Source of the DNA: Achaetomium macrosporum
Lineage: Eukaryota > Ascomycota > Sordariomycetes > Sordariales > Chaetomiaceae
NCBI GenBank assembly: GCA_033296875.1
Contig: MU860079.1
Coordinates: forward strand, 38,140-102,139
Direction of reading: 5' to 3'
DNA: 64,000 nt
Part shown: positions 21,504 through 31,477 of the stretch, piece after piece
Layout: the number at the start of each line of letters is the position of its first letter
Position numbering within the stretch: position 1 is the first letter of the stretch
Program-made: the position numbers and the translations under genes
The notes under the pieces: generated by a model
Told to the model about the DNA's origin: nothing
The model's database searches: none
What the model saw: the letters and a program-made list of their open reading frames with translations, nothing else

Positions 21504-22873
21504 TCAGTACCAGATGCTTCTTGTTCGATGGTGCGGGACCGTCTCCTGCCCTGCAACTTCCATTTCCTTTATGGTGTCGTACAGGAAGAAATCGATGAGA
21601 ACGGCGTTTATGTGAGAGTCCGGGTGCTCTTTGACAATTTCCCTCCGTATCAGTTCTACGCACCAGATGGTGCATGCTGCCATAAGTCAGAATGGGCGGG
21701 TATTTCCGTAATAAACACAGCATGCTTACCCCTTAGCTGCACCTCCCAGCTCCCACCTGAGGGTATTTCTCTCTTCTCCTGTATTGCCGAGTTCAGTGGC
21801 GGGCAGTAGGTGAGGCACCCCATGCTGTTCAAGATCTGGGGCACGCGGTAGTCCGCAAACATGGTGATCTTGTCGATGTCCCAAAATTCTCCGTATCCCT
21901 CGCCCTCAAAGCAGGCCCACAAATCAGCAACCAAGATCTGTGCTCGTTTAAGAATACGGATAGGCTTGCGCCGTCCGTCAAAGGCATGCTCATCTCGGAA
22001 GCAATCAAAGTCCCGAGCCAGCAGGTTGACCAGATGGGCGGCCGATCCGTTGGCTGCGGCAATCAGGTTTACGGGATGGCATTGGTATTTCTGGAGCCCG
22101 TGTCAGATCCCGGCTCGCGACTACACCATGGGACAAGGTCTCAAAGAACTTGAATTGCGGCCCAACGGTTGGACACATACTTCGTACAGCACCCTGCCGG
22201 CCTCACGCAGACAGGCTAACCGCTCGTGCAGCAATGGTATCTCCTCGTCTGTGCAAGACCTGAAGACCCGCTTCAGGACATCCAAAGTGAACTCCTGTTC
22301 GTTTTGCCAGAAGTGAGAGTCCGTAATAGGTATTCCTTATGAAACCATATCAATATCCAAGTCCCATGAGGGAAGAGCGAGTTTCATAGCATAGACCGGT
22401 AGCGACGAGCGCCGTTGACACCTGCGTACGGGAGCCTACCTACCTTCATCCAACGCCCGCTGCAATGCGGCAACCAAGCTCCAGTACCCGGTCCACCGTT
22501 TGCCGCGGTACTCAATCGCAAACCGCTCTGCATCAGGTTTCTCAGACCAGAAGGAAAAGTTCAGCAGGTCCATGGTGAAGATGAAGGCGATGGTGGCCCT
22601 GTCCGCATCTCCGCCATCGTGAGCTGCCTTGGGGTGCAGCTCATGGTCGGACCAGGTCGTGGGCGAGTACTGCTTTCGCTGCATCCGCGAGTAGATGGCC
22701 GCAGCCGCGTTCTTGCACGAGCGCATGTCGATCGCAACGTCGATGGCGTTGTCGTAAACATACTCTGCCCCCTCTAGGACCCCTGTTTCGGGCTCTTCGT
22801 TGATGGTGAGTTTCCCTTGCAGGTGCTGCCGGAGAAGGGCAAGGAGTTCCGGGTCGGCTTCGTCGTCTGACAT
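21504..22873 (-). CDS. QNG1: Queuosine 5'-phosphate N-glycosylase (Q salvage, DUF2419 family)
   Basis: Four exons: 22873-22444, 22335-22181, 22090-21730, 21676-21504, giving 372 aa. Family-typical blocks are FTMDLLNFSFWSEKPDAERF, EYRGKRWTGYWSLVAALQRA, GIPITDSHFW (restored at the exon 1/2 join), VNLLARDFDCFRDEH and GEFWDIDKITMFADYRVPQI. The C-terminal ACTIWCVELIRREI ... LIDFFLYDTIKEM completes it. This is the Q-salvage family whose characterised members release the queuine base from queuosine 5'-monophosphate, allowing reuse for tRNA anticodon wobble modification. Length is close to the usual one. Splices are all GT-AG and keep frame. It is divergent from uba2. Confidence 0.9.
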
Positions 22874-24064
22874 TTTGAGCGAGAACAGAAAGCGTTGCGA
22901 AGATCAAGGTCGGAAGCAGAGTCCAGGCTGAGTCTGAGGTTTGCGAATGAAAAGAGATGTCAAACAGGATGTGGGTTTTGACATGGCGCGAAACAGGAGT
23001 ATGCCAAGCACTCCAGATTTTGTAACATTGAATGGCTGAATATTTTAGTTACTGTGTAAGTGAAGCTTGGCTAGTGGGCAGAAATGCTTGCTTCCATTAG
23101 AAGCTGGATTTCGCAGTCTTCGTGACAGTAGCCTACAATATGTAGGTAGCGTTATAAAATGTCATTGAGGTTTATACAATCTGGAGACACTAGGAAAGCT
23201 CAGAACGGCAGTGGTGCTTGTCCACAACTTACAAGTAGTGTATGTGATGTGTCAGGGTGTCGCTCCGGCCTGTAAAGCATGCAATAGGAATATGAAATGA
23301 TTCACTGCATGAGCTACCTCGTGTAGTAAGGCAGGAAGATCCCTCGCATGCAACTGAGCGCCCAGATTTCCAGGGAATAAGAAGTTCTTTTCACATGAGA
23401 AGCTTGAACCGTATCCATCCAGTGTAACAATCACGGAGCACTGACGGTGTTCCTGCCGATGCCGAGTGTAGGGTTCCGTCATGAAATTTACATATTACGG
23501 ATTTCAACCGATTTTTGTTATAGAAGATTTCCTGGAGACTCTGAAATTTCCAGTAATTAAAGCGGGACCACTATAAGCATCAGAGTATTTACAATCAGCA
23601 GGCGTATAAGATGCTTAGGTAAGGTTAGGTCCTCGAGCTTTGAGCGGTAGTTGAATCCTCTGCCTATGGAAAACCCTAACCCAGAAGGGGACCCGCATGC
23701 CTAATAGGGTATAGCGGAAAAGCTAGGAAATTACAGAAGCCAGGCCTTTTTTGGAAATTCAAAATTCAAGCCAGAGGAGGAAATTACGGAACCCTAGCCG
23801 AGTGGGGCTTGCGCTCGGGCCACCTTCAATTCAATTCCGGCGCGCTGACGCCTTGCGCGTGTCGACCCACAACGCCGATCAACGTTCCTGGGGATTCTGG
23901 TCGCAACTGGGTTTGAGAAACGGAATCCACGCCATGACAAGGCTGCGAGCCCAACTTTTTCTATTTCTCATGACGACGTTATTCCGAACAACCATATAGC
24001 TTCTTGGCGCTTTTCTCAGGAACTCGACGTTCTCTTCGCTCTGCATCGCCACGCCCATTGCATC
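22874..24064. other. divergent intergenic region with AT-rich core
   Basis: It separates the start codons of the Q-salvage gene (-) and uba2 (+). The middle (about 23000-23780) is AT-rich and TA-rich compared with flanking genes. A 76-codon open frame on the minus strand (23482-23252) contains HEVAH but no other metalloprotease feature. It could be a remnant of decayed inserted sequence. No supported gene. Confidence 0.5.
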
Positions 24065-26433
24065 ATGGATCCAGCAATTGGGACCGACAGCTCGGTGCTC
24101 TCTGTGCCGGCTGCGCCGGTTGCGGCGGTTGCGCCAGCGGCAGGCCTCTCTTTGACTCGCGATAGCTTCAACGCGCAGTCGCTAGGCCGCAGTTTGAATG
24201 TGCATGTCAAACAGGTGGGTAGCCGAAGGTCAACCGCTCCCTTGTTCTCACATCCAACCACATGTTCGGTGCTCCTCCAAAGACTCTCAGAGAAAAAGTC
24301 GCATTCAACCTCTGCTCTTCTCAATCAAGTTCAACTTGCTTTTCGGATTATTAAATCTTTCTCTTGCCACATTGGTCCAAACTAGCCCACTATGTCGCCT
24401 GACATGGAGCTCGATCGTCCATCGCCGCTAACCGAGACCGAGCAGGCGCGCGTGCTAATGGTCGGTGCTGGCGGAATCGGCTGCGAATTGCTCAAGAACC
24501 TGGTGCTTACCGGCTTCGGAGAGGTTCACGTTGTTGACCTCGATACGATCGACCTGAGCAATCTCAATCGGCAGTTCTTGTTCCGTCAGGAACATATCAA
24601 GAAGTCCAAGGCATTGGTACGAACCTACCTCAATGCCTTAGACCAGGATTACCGACTAACAGCCCTGACTTGCCAGGTCGCAAAAGAGGTCGCCGAGAAG
24701 TTTAACCCGGCCGTCAAGATCGTCGCTCACCATGCCAACATCAAGGATCCCGAGTTCAGCATTGAATGGTTCAGTGGGTTCAGGCTGGTTTTCAATGCAT
24801 TGGATAACCTTGAGGCAAGGCGACATGTCAACAAGATGTGCCTGGCTGCGGACGTGCCGTTGATCGAGAGCGGGACCACGGGCTTCAACGGGCAGGTCCA
24901 GGTTATTAAGAAGGGTGTCACGGCATGCTACGATTGCACGCCAAAGGAGACCCCCAAGACATTTCCTGTCTGCACAATCCGCAGTACCCCGAGCCAGCCG
25001 ATTCACTGCATTGTATGGGGCAAGAGCTATCTGCTAAACGAGATATTTGGGACAAGCGAGGAGGAGTCAGCCTTCGACCATTCCTCAGACGCCGACAATG
25101 CGAAAGAGATCGAGGAGCTCAGGAGGGAATCCGAGGCGCTAAGAAAAATTCGCGAATCGGTGGGCAGGCCTGAGTTTCACCAGATGCTCTTCGACAAAGT
25201 CTTCAACACAGACATCGTCCGATTGCGCTCTATGGAGGACATGTGGAAGAACAGGAAGCCCCCGGAGGCCCTCGACTACAAGACTCTCTTAGTTCGGGCT
25301 TCGGAAGCGATGGCAGCCAAAGATGCTGTGCTGAAGGATGACCAGAAAGTTTGGTCATTAGAAGAGAACCTGGTTGTCTTCAAGGATAGCTTAGACCGGC
25401 TGAGCAAGCGCGTCCTCGACATGAAGAACGCGGGAACGGAAGATGCGATCATCACATTCGACAAGGACGACGACGACACCTTGGACTTCGTTGCTGCAAG
25501 CGCAAACATCAGGTCGACGCTCTTTGGCATTGACCGAAAGTCCAAGTTTGACATCAAACAGATGGCGGGTAATATCATTCCCGCCATTGCAACAACGAAT
25601 GCCATTGTAGCCGGTCTCTGTGTCCTCGAGGCATTCAAGGTTCTCAAGGGCGAGTACGACAAGGCAAAGGAGGTGTTCCTGACGCCGTTTGCACCTGCCA
25701 GGCTCCTAGCTTCAGACAGGTCAAGAGAGCCAAACCCTGACTGCCCGGTTTGCGGTGTCTTCCAGACACGGGCTTACGTCGACTTATCGAGGGCGACATT
25801 AAACGATCTCGTGGAGGACTTCCTGAAGCTTCAGTTGGGATACGGCGAGAAGGAGATTTCCGTCAGCAATGAGGTCGGGATTCTGTATGACCCAGATGAA
25901 ACCGACAACCTCGGGAAGAAGCTGAGCGAGCTTGGTAAGCATACATTCTGATATGCAAATGGATCGAGTATCTCACAGTAATGTGCAGGTATCAAGCCGG
26001 ATTCGTTTTTGACCGTCACTGACGAGGATGACGAGAATCCTTATGTCAATGTGGTGGTTGCTATCCAAGAAGCGTATGCCTTCCAGACCCAACCGCACCT
26101 TCACGCTGCTGACCCTTCTCTAGCAAGGAACCCCTGGAGGAGAAGCCGATCAAAGGCGTCGTCTCAGGAGAGGTTAAGATTCCGACCAAGCCGAAGACAC
26201 CGGCGCCCGAGGCCAACGGTCAGAACGGACACGGCATTGAGAACGGCAGCAGGCAGCAGAGCATAGTGATGCCCGGAATTACGCCAGCTAAGCGCCCACA
26301 TCCGGATGAGCCCGAGGATGCAGGGACGATCAAAAAAGCGAGGACTGCTCCAGGGCCAACTGCAGGCAAGGATGACGAAATTGTCGTTCTCGACGATAGC
26401 GGGGGGGGTGTCATCGTTATTGACGATGATTAA
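24065..26433 (+). CDS. uba2: SUMO-activating enzyme catalytic subunit Uba2
   Basis: Five exons: 24065-24214, 24446-24616, 24677-25934, 25989-26073, 26124-26433, giving 657 aa. The adenylation domain has VLMVGAGGIGCE and DLDTIDLSNLNRQFLF for ATP binding. The catalytic cysteine lies in FPVCTIRSTPSQPIHCIVW. Zinc-binding pairs are CYDC and CPVC. A ubiquitin-fold domain follows, then a tail with a nuclear-localisation-like basic cluster (AKRP...KKAR) and two hydrophobic-acidic SUMO-interaction-like motifs, EIVVLDD and VIVIDDD. Uba2 with Aos1 activates SUMO and passes it to Ubc9. The 60-nt intron 24617-24676 is in frame and stop-free; removing it restores KSKALVAKEVAEKFNP. The start in exon 1 is chosen because NAQSLGRSLNVHVKQ leads into the domain; an ATG at 24392 is an alternative. 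Confidence 0.93.
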
Positions 26434-26491
26434 AACTTCCCTGGATACCAAGAGCGGCGAAAGGTAGACCGGCGCATGATGCGCCGGTATC

Positions 26492-27538
26492 TCAGACGGC
26501 GCTCAGCCCGCCGTCGATATGGAGGATGCAGTTATTTGCATACTCGTTTTTGGCGAGGAAGGCGGTGGCATCAGCGACCTCGTCTGCATTACCAAAGCGT
26601 CGGAGGGGTATCCTTTCGATCAATTCGTCTTTATCTGCGAGATCTTTGCGTTGCGACGTCGATGGCATGTAAATTAGCCTTGAGCAGTGTAGGGATCTCC
26701 AACCACGGTATGTGGGAATTACCGTGGGAATTAACGGGAATTATATCGCGGCGGATGAGACTCACCTCGTGTCATGTCACTGTGTACGTAGCCCGGCACA
26801 AGGGCATTGACGCGGATTCCGTAGCGGCCATATTCTTGGGAGAGAGCAGTGGTCAAGCCTGGCGCATGTGGCTGTAAGTCAGGTGCCAACACCAACCCCG
26901 GAGACGGTCGGACAGGTAATGTATACCTAATTGACCAGCCTTGGTGGCAGCATACACCGATGTCCCGATGGAACCACGCAAGGCTAGCAGGCTCGAGACG
27001 TTGATGATGCATCCGCCCCGACGCCGGGAGATCATCTGCTTGCCGACGATCTTGCATCCCAGGATGGCGCCGTGCAGGTTGACATCGACCAGCTCCTGGA
27101 TCTGGCCCTCGCTCATTCGGACGAGCAGGGACTTCTGTGCCATACCGGCGCAGTTGACTAGGATGTCAATTTTCTGTGCGGTCACGATGTCAGCCGCCAA
27201 TACGACTATTCTACCTAACCAAGCGGGGAGGCAGAGAGAGACACAGAGAGAGATGGACGGACAGGATGATCTTCTACAAGGCTCTTCCATCCCTTCTCTT
27301 CCCGGACATTGAGAGGGAATATGCTGTGAGGTTGGAGAACTTCCGGTTTCTCGGACCCTGCCACTAGCGGTATCCCAAGTTGCATCTTGCTTCGCGCGGC
27401 CTCGAGCTTAGACACGGTTCGGGCGGCTAGCACAACGCTGGCGCCTTCTAGGGCGAGCCGTTGCGCTATGGCGAAGCCGATCCCGCGTGTAGCACCGGTG
27501 ATAACGGCCGTTTTGCCTACGAGGGAAGCCGGGCTCAT
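26492..27538 (-). CDS. SDR-family 3-oxoacyl-[ACP] reductase-like protein (Oar1/FabG-like)
   Basis: Four exons: 27538-27278, 27173-26936, 26858-26766, 26643-26492, giving about 247 aa, normal for a classical short-chain dehydrogenase. Features are the cofactor motif TGATRGIG, NCAG, INVSS with the catalytic serine, and YAATK with Tyr and Lys. The C-terminus VNALVPGYVHSDMTR ... DGGLSAV is typical of FabG/Oar1-type reductases, which reduce 3-oxoacyl-ACP in mitochondrial type II fatty-acid synthesis. A general carbonyl reductase is the alternative. The exon 1 donor (GTAGAA) and the exon 2 donor (GTCAAT) are weak, so the first junction could be off by a few codons. Its 3' end lies 58 nt from that of uba2, convergent. 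Confidence 0.82.
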
Positions 27539-27996
27539 TCTTGGACTGATAGGTGAGGTAGGTACAGTAAATTCGTTGTTACCTAGCTTGCGTTGAGACA
27601 AAGTGTGGATATCCGTATGTACGAAGTATTCACGTGCTCCGAGATGCAGCAAAATGGAAGGCTACTGTGTATGTCAGGAGCAAGACAGGGGTCGTGGTTC
27701 TTAATGCTAGAGTAGACGAATCAGCTTTGGCCGTCCGCAAATCCCACTTGCGGGCATGCTGGCCTCGGTCCAATCCGCCAAAGCCAAGAAGGACCACCAA
27801 GGTGCATTGGATTTCGTGGACAGTTTCACAGGCTGGAGAATTTGAAAGTTTGCGATCACCCATAAAGCAGTTCCACACCAATGTCTCACGGTCGGGGCTG
27901 CCAAAGCACCAGATCCCATCGCTGCTCGCTTGCCTGTTACTGCTGCTCACTCCGCGGTCGAACTGGCGAGCAGCACCTCGGCAAGACTCCGTCCCG
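27539..27996. promoter_or_regulatory. shared divergent promoter, SDR / sphingolipid phosphatase
   Basis: A 458-nt region between opposite start codons. The + frame is open here but without conserved residues, so it is read as promoter and 5' UTR. Confidence 0.5.
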
Positions 27997-30029
27997 ATGA
28001 ACCCATCGAACCACGGCGCGGGCTGCGGGCCCGGGCAGTGCGATACCGTCTCAGCGCCTGCCATCGTAGAACCCAAGGCACAGAATGGCGCTGTTGATGC
28101 CGGGCTGAGAAGCATACACCATTGTACGTCCCTAATTGAGCCGATTGAATGCGGAGAGCTTCGTCAATGCCTAGACTCCCGTCTTATCGCCCCTCGCGAT
28201 CCTCCTGATTGCCCCGCCTTGTGCATAACCCAGCAACTCCAGCCTGGAAGCACACCCAGCGCTCTCGGACATGCTGTTCGGAAACCAGGATCACTGACGG
28301 CGGCGACCCAGACAAGCGAGCGCTTCCAAAATGGCGATACGACCTGCGACAGAAACTGCTCCCGATCGTGCGATGGGAGACACCGTATCTCGCCGCGCTC
28401 CAGAGCATGATGCGCACCCCGGCCCTTGATAGCTACTTCGCCATCACGGCCAATCTCGGCACGCATACATTCTTTATGATTTTTCTGCCGATTCTGTTCT
28501 GGTGTGGCTTCCGGGAGTTTGGCAAGGGGTAGGGAGACCGAGAGCAGAGCAGCAGCCAGGATGAACCACCGCTGACAACGGGACCGACAGACTCGTCCAC
28601 ATCCTCGCGTCAGGCGTCTTCTTCACGGGCTTCATCAAGGACATGTGTTCCTTGCCGCGACCGCTGTCTCCGCCCTTACAGCGCATCACCATGTCCGGCT
28701 CAGCAGCGCTCGAGTACGGCTTCCCCTCCACCCACTCCGCCAACGCCGTCTCCGTCGCCGTCTACGGCATCCTCATGCTCCGCCGCGACACAAACACCTT
28801 CTCTCCGACTACGACCCTCGCCCTCGAAGGCCTTGCCTACTTCTATGCGCTCTCCATCGTTTTCGGCCGCCTGTACTGCGGCATGCACGGCTTCGTCGAC
28901 GTAATCGTCGGCTCGCTCACGGGCGCTGCCATCTCCCTGGTCGAGTTCTACTACGCCCCAGGCCTCGAAGCCTGGCTGTACTCCAGCACCTACCTCGGCC
29001 CTCTCGCCATCGCCCTGCTCATCATCGTCCTCGTCCGCATCCACCCCGAACCCGCCGACGACTGCCCATGCTTCGACGACAGCGTCGCCTTCGCGGGCGT
29101 CATGATCGGCCTGGAATGCGGCACCTGGCGCTTCGCGCGCTACTCGCGGTTCGCGCACATCTACAACGGGCCGCACGCATCCTTCAACCTCTCAGCGCTG
29201 GGCTGGCCGCGCGTCATCGCAAGGTTGGTCTTTGGCGTGGCCGTGGTCTTTGCCTGGCGCGAGGTTATGAAGCCCACCCTGCTGCGCTTCCTGCCGCACC
29301 TGTACCGCGTCATCGAGACGCACGGCCTGTCCCTGCCCCGCCGCTTCTTCGTGCCCGCCTCTGAGTACAAGGACGTGCCCCTGCACGTCCGGGACGACAA
29401 TGTTCTGCCCAACGTCAGCGACCTGCCGAAGCTGGTCCGCAGTATCCGGGGTCCCGGGCGCGGGCGGTCGGTCAGCATCGGCCCGCAGAGCGCGGCGGAT
29501 GCGTACGAGACGCTGGCGTATCGGGAGCGGAGGAGGAGGGAGAGCTTGGGCAGTGACGCCGGCGGCAGCGGGGTGCGGGGGAAGACCAGCTTGAGTGCGT
29601 TGCGGGAGAAGGCCAAGGCCGCTGCAGATGGAGAGTGTTCGCAGGTCTCGGGCGTGCAGAGTGGGGTACGGTTGGCGGAGTACGAGAAGATGATGGGGGC
29701 GGGAACAGTAGCTGCTGGTCCGACGCTTGACGTTCAGGAGGCGGATCGTAGTTCGGGAGCGGGGATGTACCCTGGAGAGGATGATGAGTTGGGTGAGGAG
29801 GAGGTCTTTTCGAACTTGGTTAAGCCGCGAGTGAGGTACGATGTTGAGGTGGTGACCAAGTTGGTAGTCTATACTGGTGAGTCCCGATCCCTTCTATGCA
29901 GTTAAGCCGGTTTCTGCAGGGCACTGTTTGCTGACGCGTCGCACAGGCATTGCTTGGTTGGCGGTAGATGTTATTCTCGTGGCGTTTGAGGCCATTGGAT
30001 TAGGAGCAGGACATCTTAGCACGCGATGA
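27997..30029 (+). CDS. LCB3: Sphingoid-base (dihydrosphingosine) 1-phosphate phosphatase, PAP2 family
   Basis: Four exons: 27997-28123, 28312-28528, 28591-29876, 29947-30029, giving 570 aa. The join at 28312 yields HHYKRALPKWRYDLRQ, leading into VRWETPYL and DSYFAITANLGTHTFFM, the family's N-terminal signature. The three PAP2 phosphatase motifs are KDMCSLPRP, YGFPSTHSAN and GRLYCGMHGFVDV (His nucleophile in the last). Several hydrophobic membrane segments follow, then a long cytosolic Ser/Arg/Gly-rich loop with RGRSVSIGP, and a last hydrophobic helix encoded in exon 4. Yeast Lcb3/Ysr2 dephosphorylates long-chain-base phosphates in the ER, returning them to ceramide synthesis. The 188-nt first intron is long for this locus; its acceptor was chosen because it alone keeps the frame. 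Confidence 0.9.
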
Positions 30030-31477
30030 CAGCTGGTCTCCGATTGCTGCTGTAGTCTAGGTAGATATCTGTGTTTGTTTCTTGTAGCTTGGAGTTGGGC
30101 TACCGCCTTGCTATGCCGGTAATGAATGACCTTCCATTGTTTGGTGTGCGAGTCGATCTGTGTATCAGCCACAGTGCCGGCGGACCCGAGACCGGCGGGG
30201 GAGCTGCCTTGAACTCCACGCACGGCACCTGTACCCCGGTGCGTCAGGGCTTGTGTTTGGCTTGTTGGATCTTATCTGATCCGCCTCAATCCGATTTGCC
30301 ATTGCGATTGCTGGTTACTGCAGAAGCTCCCTTGCCTGCGCGCCAGTAACAGCAACCACTTACATACATACAGCTTCCAGTCCGTTGTATTGACATGTGG
30401 TGGGAAGTGTCTTTCTGGCTCTGCCTATGTATCTCTGCCGCCGTATCTCAGTGTTTCCACTACTTCAGTATTCGCAAGAAGTACTGTACGGATAGTTCTC
30501 TCCACATGTTACTACTAGCCTCAACCGGCACTCCCTTGCAGTCTCACATCCCACAGGCCTTGAAGTGGCTGCAACATCTCGAGTTGCGTAGTACGTGCTT
30601 CAATCGGTTTGTAACACCAAGCGAGGGACCGGTAGCGTCTCAGTAACGTGATGATTCTCAACGTTTTCGAAGCGCCGCGACTGATCAAATGATTCTTGTA
30701 TCTAGAGGACTTGAATATATTAGATTTACAGAAAGACAGCTGTTGTGTTGTGACGTGAGGTTGAGCTTCAAAATCAGAGACAGTCCGCCGTCGCTCAGCC
30801 GACCTCCGCCCAATCAGATGTTAGGGATAACGATAGTCCGCTTGAAGGAGTCCGTGCTTCACTGCATTAGTGCCTTCTGGATTTGACGCAAGTGGCAAGG
30901 ACCTGTGCCATCGCCCTTCCCGCCGACACTGAATCTCCGATTTCGTCTGACTCGGGTCACACAGCCTGCAACTTTCCATCGAAGTGCAAGCAGCTCCAAG
31001 AAAAGTATAGGCATATTTTCGGCCTTCTCCATTGTTGATGACTGTCAAAAAGAATCCGCTGCTTGCCTCTTTGAAACCATTTGCGAGTTGCGACAGACGT
31101 GCTGAGACCGCCTGGGCATTTACCGGCCGACGGACTCAAATTGCAGCCGCTGAGCTCCAGCACTTTTCCCTTTTGGCTCGCCCGCATTTTGTGCAGTGCC
31201 AGGGAGCCGATCAGCCCAGATTCCTTCCACATCGTCCCATTGGCAAGCAACCAGAGATTCCGTTGCCCACACACCCCAACCCCCCGCCTGCAGTCCGACG
31301 ACGAAACCGCACAGATCATCGAATCCTGGTCTTTGTATCTGCGGGAGTTGCTTGCGCTAGGCGCATCTCCTCCGTCGATCCGTGATACAACACCTCAACC
31401 CTTGGCTTCTTTCACCATCGGATTTCGACTGTCGTCATTGCAGAGTATTGCGACGCATGTAGCGCCCGACACAAGCC
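30030..31477. other. intergenic: phosphatase 3' UTR and long promoter/leader of demethylase
   Basis: About 1.45 kb. Several short open frames start upstream of the demethylase ATG and could be uORFs in a long leader. None has protein-family features. Confidence 0.5.

Noticed and set aside
23252..23482. Minus-strand frame with HEVAH, possible metalloprotease
   Set aside because: HExxH alone is common by chance. No third zinc ligand or flanking domain is present and the surrounding DNA is AT-rich and non-coding.
23670..23684. Telomere-like AACCCTAACCC
   Set aside because: Only about one and a half repeat units; no array.
24392..24445. Alternative uba2 start at the ATG at 24392
   Set aside because: The upstream exon 24065-24214 encodes NAQSLGRSLNVHVKQ, which leads naturally into the adenylation domain through a good GT-AG intron. 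The alternative is possible but less likely.
28645..29364. 239-codon arginine/proline-rich frame inside the phosphatase gene
   Set aside because: It overlaps the PAP2 coding exon in another frame. Extreme Arg/Pro/His composition is typical of a shadow frame of GC-rich coding DNA.
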